Shown here: one piece after another, positions 1-8,716 of the stretch
Layout: every line of letters begins with the position of its first letter
Position numbering within the stretch: position 1 is the first letter of the stretch
Source of the DNA: Closterium sp. Naga37s-1
Taxonomy: Eukaryota; Streptophyta; Zygnematophyceae; Desmidiales; Closteriaceae
NCBI GenBank assembly: GCA_947471745.1
Contig: CANJKZ010000428.1
Coordinates: 547,001 to 611,000 of the forward strand
Length of the DNA stretch: 64,000 nt
Direction: 5' to 3'
Program-made: the position numbers and the translations under genes
Notes under the pieces: generated by a model
What the model saw: only the letters and a program-made list of their open reading frames with translations
Told to the model about the DNA's origin: nothing
The model's database searches: none

Positions 1-2230
1 GGTATTTGAGACTGCAGTGGTCAGTATAGACTGTAGTCTTGGCTCCCTCTAGGTAACACCTCCACGCCTTGAAGGCTATGACTATCGCTAAGGCTTCCTT
101 GTCATGGATGGGGTAGTTCAGTTCTGCTCCGTGTAGCTTCTTACTGAGGTAGGCGATGGGCTGCAAACCGCGTCCGTGATCCTGCATCAGTACTGCTCCG
201 ACTACTTGGTCACTAGCGTCTGCTTCCACCACGTAGTCCTTGTCTGGATCTGGTAGGATGAGTACTGGCGCTGTAGTCAGTGCTGTCTGTAGCTGCTCCA
301 TGGCTTGCTGATGAGGTGTATCCCATTTGAAGGGCGTATCCTTTTTCAGTAGGTCGGTCAGTGGCGCTGCTATCTTAGCGTACTGTGGCACGAACCTGTT
401 GTAGTAGTTGGCGAAGCCTAGGAACTGCTGCAACTCCTTCACATTCTCCGGTACTTTCCATTTCTGGACGGCTTCGATCTTCCGCGGGTCCACGTGTACG
501 CCCTCGGCACTCACCATGTGCCCGAGAAACTGCACCTTCTTCACAGCGAAGTCGCTCTTCGACAGCTTCACGTAGAATTTGTTCTTCCGCAGGATCTCGA
601 ACACCTTCCGCAGATGCTCCACGTGCTCCTTCATGTTCTTGGAGTAGATAAGAATGTCGTCCTGGTACACCACCACGCACTCGTCCAACAGGGGCCGTAG
701 GATATGATTCATCTCCGCCTGAAACGTTGCTGGTGCGTTGTAGAGTCCGAACGGCATCACCAAGTATTCATAGGAGCCGTATCTGGTACGGAACGCCGTC
801 TTGTGGATCGAGTTGTCCGCCATCTTGATCTGCCAGTAACCCGACCGTAGGTCCAACTTCGAAAAGACTGTTGCACCACGCAGTTGGTCCAGTAGGTCGT
901 CTATGCGCGGTATGGGGTATTTGTTTTTAACTGTCTGTTTGTTCAGTGCACGGTAGTCGATGCACATCCGTAGACTGCCGTCTGGTTTTGGAGTGAAGAG
1001 GACTGGTGCACCGTAGGGAGAGGTGGATGGGCGGATCAGTTGTCTGTCTAGTAGATATTCTATCTGTTTCTTCATGTCTGTCAGTTCGGTCGGACTCAGT
1101 CGGTATGGTGCACGTGAGACGGGTTTCGTACCTGGTTCCTCCACGATCTCGTGCTCGTGGGTGCGTGCTGGAGGTACGCCTGCGGGTAGGTCGTCAGACA
1201 TTATATCCTTGTACTGCTCCAACACCTCCTTTACTGCTGTAGGTAGCTCCGAACTCGGCTTCTCCTCCTCTGCTGCTGCCATAACCAGTGCTAAGTATCC
1301 CGTGTTACTCTCGTTCACAGTCTGTTCGAACCGTGCCAGTGTCATTTCAGGAACGCTCCCTGTATCCGTCCAGCTTCGCAGCTCCACTCGTTTCCCGTTG
1401 TTGTAGATGCGCGCCTTCCTGTTGACCCAGTCGATCTTGGGGTTGAACCGCTTCAGGAAATCTCGCCCCAAGATGCAATCTAAACCTTTGATGTTCGTGA
1501 TCGGCAATGTCGGCTTCCACCTCAGCGCCCCTATGTGCAGCTGCAGTGATGCTTTGCAGTGGATGGGGAGTTTCGTACCGTCCACCATCGTTGCCGAGAA
1601 CTTGGTCTCCTCCGAAAATTCTCCAATTTTCTCCAACGTCCCGCGGTCGCACACCGAGTGAGACGCACCGCCGTCCACCAGTGCCTGGAGGCGTCGCCCG
1701 TTGCAGATCACCTCGAGTAGTAGTGGTTGTTGCTGCTCCGAGTAACCGTAGATGGTCTCGCTTATAGGATCGTAGGGTACATCGAATAGATCATCCCTCG
1801 GTCCTGCGCTCGAAGCTGCTGACTCCATATCAGTTTCCAACTGAGCAGGGTTAGAAGGATTTATCCGAGGCCGATTCAGCTTCGTCTTGGCCTGGAACCT
1901 TCCCTTAAGCCTTTGCAGCTGTGTAGGCTTCTCCTGTGGGCAATGGGGAGCCTTAACACTATGCTGCGGGGAGAGAATATGAACTCCTTGGAACGCACGA
2001 CCCTTTTCAACGCTCCGGAGTGGTTTGCCCAACTTCTCAGGTACCTGAATAATGTCTGAAGGCTTTTTCATGGCCTCAAAATCTCCCCTGAAATTTTTAA
2101 AGGCTTGAAAACCTCGAGAGAGAATATTCTTACTCTCGGGGGTGTTCGGCTGGAGTTTCCCGGTCGGTGCAGAGTCTTGTTTCGCGGAGCCTCCATTTGT
2201 CTCGGCGATCTCCCCTGTTGCCGGCCGGTC
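1..2230 (-). CDS. Ty3/gypsy pol part: protease, reverse transcriptase, RNase H (partial)
   Basis: This frame is open from the A1 junction to the left edge, with no stop. In order it shows a basic linker after gag, a retropepsin-like segment with VDGGASHSV (catalytic Asp codon about 1673-1675) and later LGRDFL, then RT with [33 protein letters not shown] and the catalytic YQDD at about 656-667, and RNase H starting near the edge with TDHCSLKY. This order and these motifs are typical of Ty3/gypsy. The protease reads D-G-G where D-S/T-G is usual. The integrase would lie beyond base 1. No start codon is expected because this is the downstream part of a gag-pol polyprotein beginning at 9723. A1 cuts it from its gag, so it should not be expressed normally. 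Confidence 0.93.
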
Positions 2231-2356
2231 TGTCAGGCTTATATGCTATAGTCTGTGTAGGCTGTAGTGGGGTAGTTCATATGGGGTACAACACTTTAGG
2301 GTTTCCTACTTGTACTCCTCATCTTGCTCAATGCAATCATTCCTCGTTTCTTATCA
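2231..2356 (+). repeat. 5' LTR of A1 (126 bp)
   Basis: Begins TGTCAGGC and ends TTCTTATCA. It matches 8591-8716 base for base by eye. It contains an inverted repeat at about 2246-2267 (arms CTATAGTCT and AGGCTGTAG around GTGT) that recurs in all A copies. The length is very short for an autonomous copia LTR. Confidence 0.95.
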
Positions 2357-2370
2357 TGGTATCGAGCAGG
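2357..2370 (+). promoter_or_regulatory. Primer-binding site of A1
   Basis: TGGTATCGAGCAGG follows the LTR directly. It resembles the plant initiator-Met tRNA site TGGTATCAGAGC with a small change in the middle. Other A copies read TGGTATAGAGCAGG at this place. Confidence 0.8.
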
Positions 2371-2419
2371 TTCCCTAGTGGGAACGCTTCCTAGGGCCCA
2401 CCACGATATTTTTTTTTCC

Positions 2420-3345
2420 TGCCCGGAGCGCGCTTCGCTCCTGCCCGAGTCGCGCTCTGTGTGCCCTCCCTACCGTCGCGCCCTCTCACGGCCCCTTCGC
2501 GTCGCCTTTAGCGGCCCCTCTCACGGCCCCTTCGCCGCCCTTACGGCCCATCGCGCCGCCCTCTACGGCCCCTCGCGCCGCCCTTACGGCCCCTTATGGC
2601 CCCGCGCGCCGCCCGTCGGCCCCCCCCTCGCGCTGCCCTTACGGCCCCTTACGGCCCCTCGCGCTGCCCTTACGGCCCCTTACGGCCCCTCGCACCGCCC
2701 ACCGGCCCCTCGCGGCGCCCTCACGGCCCCTTACGGCCCCGTCGCCGCCCCGTCTAGGCCCCTTGCGGCCCCTCTGCGGCCTCGTCTAGGCCCCTTGCGG
2801 CCCCCTCTGCGGCCCCGTCTAGGCCCCTTGCGGCCCCTCTGCGGCCCCGTCTAGGCCCCTTGCGGCCCCTCTGCGGCCCCTCTGCGGCCCCGTCGCCGCC
2901 ACCTGCGGCCCCGCCGCCGCCACCTGCGGCCCCGTCGCCGCCACCTGCGGCCCCGTCGCCGTCACCTGCGGCCCCGTCGCCCTCCCCTGGAGGCCCCGTC
3001 GCCGCCCTTGGCGACCGCCTAGCCGCCCTTAGCGGCCCCGCCACCTCCCCCAGCGGCCACGTCGCCGCCTCTACCGGCCCCGTCACCGCTCAGCCGCCCA
3101 GCGACCGAGCCGCCGAGCTAGCCGAGCCGCTGAGCCGCCCAGCAGCCGAGCCGCCCAGCAGCCGAGCCGCCCAGCAGCCGAGCCGCCGAGCGGCCGAGCC
3201 GCCGAGCCGCCGAACCGCCCCGCAGCCGAGCCGCCCAGCAGCCGAGCCGCCGAGCCGCCGAGCCTCCCTACTGTCGAGCCGCTACTGTTCCTACCGGTGC
3301 GCCCCGACCCTACTTACTCGGACTGGTGAGATCACTCCCTACTAG
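2420..3345 (+). repeat. GC-rich low-complexity leader of A1
   Basis: The untranslated leader is built from degenerate repeats such as cggcccctcgcgccgccctta and later gccgagccgcccagcag. The plus strand is C-rich and the minus strand G-rich. It happens to lack stops in some frames (for example 2324-2854 and 2860-3345), giving proline/alanine/arginine-rich open frames that I take as non-coding. Similar leaders occur in A3, A4, A5, A6, B and F. Confidence 0.85.
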
Positions 3346-3357
3346 GCCACTGCAGTC

Positions 3358-6300
3358 ATGGCTACCCCCAGTGTCCTTACCTTTGATGCTGAGGGCCGTG
3401 CCGTTGACTTTGAGGTCTGGGTCGATGACCTCCAGCTGTTTCTCCAGTGCGATAGGGCAGACGGACTCTCTCTGTTCGATCTCACCTCTGGTGTCTCTCC
3501 CGCCCCGCCTGCTACTGCTGACAGCACTGTTCGCTCACAGTGGGCCACACGCGATGCTGCTGCTCGCCTTGCTGTGCGTCGCCACTTACCGACCGCTGAG
3601 CGTGCGCACTTTAGCCAGTACAAGAGTGCTAAGACCCTGTACGACGCTGTAGTTGCATGCTACTCCTCCCCTACCACTGCTGCTCTTAGCCGCCTCATGC
3701 TGCCGTACCTGTTCCCTGACCTTGCTGCCTTTCCCACAGTCGCTGACCTCATTACTCACCTTCGCACTAGTGACATTCGCTACCGCGCTGCGCTTCCTGC
3801 TGAGTTCTGTGCCAAGAACCCCCCCCCCATGTACATCACCCTCTACTACATAGTCACCCGCCTCCCTGACTCCCTTCGCTTAGTCAGGGACCACTTCCTC
3901 TCAGTTTGCCCCACCACACTCACCGTCGACCTCCTCGAGGAGCGCCTCCTAGCAGCAGAGAAGAGCATAGTCGCTGTAGGAGCCTCTCGTGGTGACCCTC
4001 GCACCCCCGTCTTTGAGGGGTGTTCCCCCTCCCCCCTCTTGCCCTCTGTTGCTTCTGCTGCTGCGGCCGACCTCGTTGGTTTCGAGTCGGTCGGCGCTGC
4101 GTCTGCCCCGAGCGGGAGACGCCGCACCGGCAAGGGCAAGGGGGGCAAGGGCGCTGGAGGGGCTGGCGGGGGCGGTGGAGGTGGTGGTGGAGGCAGTGGA
4201 GGGGGTGGGGGTGGTGGTGGGAGTGGTGGCGGGGGTGGAGGTGTCGGTGGCAGCAGTGGAGGCGGAGGAGGCGGCGGCGGTGGCGGAGGGAGCGGAGGCG
4301 GCGGAGGTGGTGGAGGCGGCGGAGGTGGCGGAGGCGGCGGAGGTGGCGGAGGCGGCGGCGGCAGCAGTGGACCTGGTCGTGGCTCTGCGCAGAGGAGTGG
4401 CTCCGGTGGTGGTCCGCGCCAGCAGCAGCAGCGCAGTCGTGAGACCCTGTCCCCTCAGCAGCTTCGTGAGTGGTACGCTGCGCGTCAGCGCGGTGGGGGT
4501 ACTGGTCCCTGCACCTACGTTCTCCGTACCGGCGACCGCGCTGGTGAGCAGTGCGGGGGCCCGCACTCCACCCAGCGCTGCTTCGGCCGCCTGACGGACG
4601 CGTGGCGTCACCAGTTCCCTGAGGCCTCTAAGATCCCTCGCAAGGGAGAGCTGTCTAGGGCGGGGGTTGCTATATTTGATCTTGATTTTGATGCTATTCT
4701 TGCTGCCATGTATGCTGTGTCTGATAGTGTTGAGGGTGACTGTTACCTGTGTGTTCCGCCTGACCCGGGCATTGAGGCTGCTGCTCTAGGTACTGGTGAG
4801 GCTGCTGCTCTAGGTGCTAGTGCGTCTGCTGCCCCAGGTGCTGGTGAGTCTGCTCTCTCAGGTACTACGTCGGCTCAGGCCTTACACACCTTCACCCTTG
4901 ACTCGGGTGCTTCCCGCTCCTTCTTTCGAGACCGCACCACGCTTACGCCGCTCAGTCGGCCGGTTGCGGTCTCCCTGGCGGACCCCTCTGGGGGCCCTAT
5001 CCTTGCTCGCTTCTCCACTGTCTTACCGTGTCCGGCAGCCCCCTCTGGCACCCTGTCAGGTCTCTACCTCCCCTCGTTCTCTACAAACTTGGTGAGTGGA
5101 GCTGATCTACAGGATAGGGGGGTTGACCAGTTCACTCCTGCGAGTCAGCGGGTGACCCACTGTACGTGTGCTCGGACAGGCCGACACTTGGCCACGTTCA
5201 CCCGTCGGCCGGGGTCGAGCCTGTACACCCTCACTACTGAGTCTCCTCCGGCTGCTGAGTCTAGTCAGGTAGCTGCGTCGAGTCAGGTGTTTGCTGCAGC
5301 GTCCAGGTCTAGTCCTGAGTCTGCTCCCTGCTCGTGTCGTCTCCTGTCTCACCAGACTCTCCTTTGGCACCACCGCCTTGGTCACCCCTCCCTGCCTCGT
5401 CTCCGAGGCATGGCCTCCCGTGTCCTTGTCTCTGGTCTCCCCCGGTCTCTCCCTCCCCTACCTCCGGGGCCTGCCCCTACCTGCGTCCCCTGCGTCGAGG
5501 GGCGACAGCGCGCCGCCCCCCACTCCTCCGAGTTTCCTCCGACAGAGGCTCCGTTGCAGACTCTTCACATGGACGTGTGGGGCCCCGCCCGCGTCCGTGG
5601 CCAGGGGCACGAGCGTTACTTCCTGTTGGTGGTTGACGACTACTCGCGTTACACCACGGTCTTCCCCTTGCGCAGCAAGGGCGACGTCACTGAGGTGTTG
5701 ATCGACTGGATCCGCGCAGCTCGTCTCCAGCTCAGAGAGAGTTTCGGCTCGGACTTTCCTGTTCTGCGTCTGCACTCTGACAGAGGCGGGGAGTTTTCCT
5801 CTGCCCGTCTGGGAGCCTTCTGTCGAGCACAGGGCATCCGCCAGACCTTCACGCTTCCGGCCTATCCACAGCAAAATGGGATTGCTGAGCGCCGCATTGG
5901 CATGGTCATGGACGTCGCTCGTACGTCCATGATCCATGCGGCTGCCCCCCATTTTCTGTGGCCGTTTGCGGTCCAGTACGCGGCGCATCAGCTCAACCTT
6001 CAGCCCCGGGTCTCCTTACCAGAGACCTCCCCCACCCTGCGGTGGATGGGGAAGGTTGGCGATGCGTCTGCGTTTCGGGTCTGGGGATCTCGGGCGTTTG
6101 TCCGCGACTTGTCTGCGGACAAGCTGTCCCCCCGTGCTGTTCCCTGCGTCTTCCTTGGCTTCCCCCCTGACGCGCCTGGTTGGCAGTTTTACCACCCCAC
6201 CTCGCGCCGTGTTCTGTCCTCCCAGGACGTCACCTTTGACGAGTCGGTGCCTTACTACCGTCTCTTCCCCTACCGCGCTGCGCCCCTTCCCCCGCCGCCG

Positions 6301-8391
6301 CTCTTCCTTGTGCCAGGTCCTCCCCCGGTAGACCCCCTCCCCCCTCAGGGTCCTGCCCCGTCAGGTGTGTCCCAGGTAGACGCAGTCGAGCCTGTCGAAG
6401 TGGCTGTTGACTCTGGTGCTGCTAGAGGTGCTGAGCCTGCGGGTGCCGGGTCTGGAGGTACTGAGCATGGGGGTGCTGAGCCTGGAGGTGCTTTGTCTGG
6501 GGGTGCTGAGCCTGGGGGTACTGTCACGCGTCTCCTGGCTACTGTTGTCACTGACCCTTCCTTTGAGTCCACTGCTGCGTCTGCCTTGGTTGCTGAGCTT
6601 GTCGACTTTGCTGCTCGCTGTTGTCTAGACTACACTACTAGTCTTGTTGCTGAGTCTGAGTCTGTCTGTCCTCCGTCCGTCGGGGGTGAGTGTGCTCTTA
6701 GCACGGACGTCCTTGAGGACAGGCAGGAGGAGTTCCAGTGTTTTGCTGCTGCTTTGCCTCATCTCGTGTCCACGCTGATTGCCCCTGAGGGAGACCCGGA
6801 TGCACCAGACATCCCGACTCCTCGATCGTACGCTGAGGCGATCGAGGGTCCCTACTCCTCTCAGTGGCAGTCGGCCATGGACGCAGAGATGGCTTCCTGG
6901 AAGTCCACAGGCACCTACGTCGACGAGGTTCCCCCACCTGGGGCGAACATCGTCAGTGGCATGTGGATTTTCAGGGTGAAGCGGCCGCCGGGTTCTCCGC
7001 CTGTCTTCAAGGCGCGTTACGTGGCTCGAGGCTTCAGTCAGCGGCAGGGAGTTGACTACTTTCAGACCTTCTCTCCCACCCCGAAGATGACCACTCTTCG
7101 GGTGCTGCTGCACATAGCCGCTCAGCGTGACTACGAGCTTCACTCTCTTGACTTCAGCACAGCTTTCCTGCAGGGCAGCCTGCACGAGGAGATCTGGCTG
7201 CGCCGCCCACCTGGCTTCACTGGGTCGTTTCCTCCTGGTACCCAGTGGAGCCTCCGGCGGCCAGTCTACGGTCTCCGCCAGGCGCCCCGTGAGTGGCACG
7301 ACACACTGAGGACTACACTTGCGGCTCTTGGGTTTGCTCCTTCTACTGCCGACCCGTCGCTGTTTCTGCGCACCGACACCTCTTTGCCGCCGTTCTACAT
7401 CCTCGTGTACGTCGACGACTTGGTCTTTGCCACTGCTGACACTGCTGGACTCGCCCACGTGAAGTCCGAGCTACAGAAGAGACACACGTGCACAGACCTG
7501 GGTGAACTGCGCAGCTACCTTGGCTTGCAGATCACCCGGGACAGAGCACAGTGCACCATTACCCTGACTCAGTCACACATGGTGCAGCAGGTCCTTCAGC
7601 GCTTCGACTTCACGTACTCCTCGCCTCAGGCCACTCCTCTGTCTACTCGCCACTCGCTCTCAGCTCTGCCTTCGGATGAGTCCGTAGAGCCGAGTGGCCC
7701 GTACCCAGAGCTTGTTGGCTGCCTCATGTACCTGATGACCTGCACACGACCTGACCTTGCATACCCTCTTAGCATCTTGGCACGCTATGTTGCTCCTGGG
7801 AGACACCGACCAGAGCACATGGCTGCAGCGAAGAGGGTGTTGCGCTACTTGTGCAGTACGTCGGGCATGGGGCTAGTGCTTGGAGGGCGACGTCGAGTGG
7901 TCCTCACAGGTCACGCAGACGCTTCTTGGGCTGACGACCAGCCTACACAGCGGTCGTCACAGGGTTACACCTTCAGCCTTGGCTCCGGCTCTGTTTCGTG
8001 GCGGTCTACCCGCTCGTCTTCTGTTCTCACCTCCAGCTGTGAGGCTGAGATCTACGCGGGGGCCATGGCTGCACAGGAGCTACGCTGGCTCACCTACCTG
8101 CTGACTGACCTAGGAGAGCCGCCTCGTTCTCCTCCAGTTCTGTACGTAGACAACAAGGCCATGCTGGCCTTGTGTCGGGAGCACAGACTGGAGCACAGAA
8201 CGAAGCACATTGCTCTTTGCTACTTCTTGGCTCGTGAGCTGCAGCAGCGTGGTCAGCTACGCCTTACCTACGTGGCCTCTGAGGCCAACACTGCTGATAT
8301 CTTTACCAAGGCACTTCCGCCTTGTGATCATCAGCGCTTCTGTACTATGCTAGGTCTTGTGCCTACTTGGCCTCACTTGCTCACTTCTTGA
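3358..8391 (+). CDS. Copia gag-pol polyprotein of A1
   Basis: A single 1677-residue frame. Residues about 1-235 are a capsid-like gag region. Residues about 260-345 are almost pure glycine. Residues 385-408 form a Cys/His box, C-X13-C-X3-H-X4-C. The retropepsin motif DSGA starts at Asp515. Integrase follows, with the HHRLGH zinc end at about 671 and a catalytic triad D739, D808, E844 (D-X35-E exactly). RT has YVDD at 1351-1354. RNase H includes ADASWADD (Asp about 1521), YVDNKAM and HRTKHIAL. The order protease-integrase-RT-RNase H defines Ty1/copia. The ATG at 3358 is the first one after the low-complexity leader and starts a protein closely matched by A6. No stop or frameshift is seen, so it may be functional. 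Confidence 0.96.
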   Translation: MATPSVLTFDAEGRAVDFEVWVDDLQLFLQCDRADGLSLFDLTSGVSPAPPATADSTVRSQWATRDAAARLAVRRHLPTAERAHFSQYKSAKTLYDAVVACYSSPTTAALSRLMLPYLFPDLAAFPTVADLITHLRTSDIRYRAALPAEFCAKNPPPMYITLYYIVTRLPDSLRLVRDHFLSVCPTTLTVDLLEERLLAAEKSIVAVGASRGDPRTPVFEGCSPSPLLPSVASAAAADLVGFESVGAASAPSGRRRTGKGKGGKGAGGAGGGGGGGGGGSGGGGGGGGSGGGGGGVGGSSGGGGGGGGGGGSGGGGGGGGGGGGGGGGGGGGGGGSSGPGRGSAQRSGSGGGPRQQQQRSRETLSPQQLREWYAARQRGGGTGPCTYVLRTGDRAGEQCGGPHSTQRCFGRLTDAWRHQFPEASKIPRKGELSRAGVAIFDLDFDAILAAMYAVSDSVEGDCYLCVPPDPGIEAAALGTGEAAALGASASAAPGAGESALSGTTSAQALHTFTLDSGASRSFFRDRTTLTPLSRPVAVSLADPSGGPILARFSTVLPCPAAPSGTLSGLYLPSFSTNLVSGADLQDRGVDQFTPASQRVTHCTCARTGRHLATFTRRPGSSLYTLTTESPPAAESSQVAASSQVFAAASRSSPESAPCSCRLLSHQTLLWHHRLGHPSLPRLRGMASRVLVSGLPRSLPPLPPGPAPTCVPCVEGRQRAAPHSSEFPPTEAPLQTLHMDVWGPARVRGQGHERYFLLVVDDYSRYTTVFPLRSKGDVTEVLIDWIRAARLQLRESFGSDFPVLRLHSDRGGEFSSARLGAFCRAQGIRQTFTLPAYPQQNGIAERRIGMVMDVARTSMIHAAAPHFLWPFAVQYAAHQLNLQPRVSLPETSPTLRWMGKVGDASAFRVWGSRAFVRDLSADKLSPRAVPCVFLGFPPDAPGWQFYHPTSRRVLSSQDVTFDESVPYYRLFPYRAAPLPPPPLFLVPGPPPVDPLPPQGPAPSGVSQVDAVEPVEVAVDSGAARGAEPAGAGSGGTEHGGAEPGGALSGGAEPGGTVTRLLATVVTDPSFESTAASALVAELVDFAARCCLDYTTSLVAESESVCPPSVGGECALSTDVLEDRQEEFQCFAAALPHLVSTLIAPEGDPDAPDIPTPRSYAEAIEGPYSSQWQSAMDAEMASWKSTGTYVDEVPPPGANIVSGMWIFRVKRPPGSPPVFKARYVARGFSQRQGVDYFQTFSPTPKMTTLRVLLHIAAQRDYELHSLDFSTAFLQGSLHEEIWLRRPPGFTGSFPPGTQWSLRRPVYGLRQAPREWHDTLRTTLAALGFAPSTADPSLFLRTDTSLPPFYILVYVDDLVFATADTAGLAHVKSELQKRHTCTDLGELRSYLGLQITRDRAQCTITLTQSHMVQQVLQRFDFTYSSPQATPLSTRHSLSALPSDESVEPSGPYPELVGCLMYLMTCTRPDLAYPLSILARYVAPGRHRPEHMAAAKRVLRYLCSTSGMGLVLGGRRRVVLTGHADASWADDQPTQRSSQGYTFSLGSGSVSWRSTRSSSVLTSSCEAEIYAGAMAAQELRWLTYLLTDLGEPPRSPPVLYVDNKAMLALCREHRLEHRTKHIALCYFLARELQQRGQLRLTYVASEANTADIFTKALPPCDHQRFCTMLGLVPTWPHLLTS
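4147..4370 (+). repeat. GGN trinucleotide-rich tract encoding polyglycine in A1 gag
   Basis: Degenerate ggt/ggc/gga triplets with a few agt/agc encode about 70-80 glycines between capsid and the Cys/His box. Equivalent tracts of differing length lie in A4 (about 34930-35150, minus) and A6 (about 56530-56745, minus). A3 and A5 lack it. Confidence 0.9.
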
Positions 8392-8440
8392 CCTTGCTTG
8401 TACTGTGATATTTCTATACCTGCACTTGCTTGTTTACCTT

Positions 8441-8450
8441 TATATATATG
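8441..8450 (+). promoter_or_regulatory. TATA-like motif between A1 pol and 3' LTR
   Basis: TATATATATG lies about 50 bp after the stop codon and about 140 bp before the 3' LTR. Near-identical motifs sit at the same place in A2, A3, A4 and A5; in A6 it is changed to a weaker form. Function is unproven. Confidence 0.3.
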
Positions 8451-8567
8451 GTCTTGCATGTGAACTGGCCTTGTGGCCTTGCTCTTGTGCTCGGACTGTG
8501 TGGTGACGTTGTGATCCACCCTGAGCTTGCTTTGCTTTGCTTGACTGGTCTTGTGACCCCGTGTTCT

Positions 8568-8590
8568 CCCCCACTTTGCCTATGGGGGTG
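8568..8590 (+). promoter_or_regulatory. Polypurine tract region of A1
   Basis: The segment CCCCCACTTTGCCTATGGGGGTG ends exactly where the 3' LTR begins; the purine run is TGGGGGTG. It is conserved in every A copy that keeps this end, and nearly so in element B. It is the expected plus-strand primer site. Confidence 0.75.
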
Positions 8591-8716
8591 TGTCAGGCTT
8601 ATATGCTATAGTCTGTGTAGGCTGTAGTGGGGTAGTTCATATGGGGTACAACACTTTAGGGTTTCCTACTTGTACTCCTCATCTTGCTCAATGCAATCAT
8701 TCCTCGTTTCTTATCA
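8591..8716 (+). repeat. 3' LTR of A1 (126 bp)
   Basis: I read it as identical to the 5' LTR at 2231-2356, TG...CA. It is followed at once by the target duplication CGGTC, which re-enters the gypsy gag frame. Confidence 0.95.

Larger units (their letters stand above)
2231..8716 (+). mobile_element. Ty1/copia element A1, apparently intact
   Basis: The ends are TG...CA, with 126-bp LTRs at 2231-2356 and 8591-8716 that I read as identical. The five-base duplication CGGTC occurs at 2226-2230 and 8717-8721. A primer-binding site follows the 5' LTR and a polypurine-rich tract precedes the 3' LTR. One frame of 1677 codons fills the interior. Identical LTRs and an undamaged frame point to a recent insertion. 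Compared with A3, A4 and A6 it lacks roughly 250 codons of low-complexity linker between integrase and RT, but the deletion keeps the frame. Confidence 0.96.

Noticed and set aside
2324..3345. Open frames in the A1 leader giving Pro/Ala/Arg-rich proteins
   Set aside because: They are translations of tandem GC repeats that differ in every copy, with no conserved start or domain.
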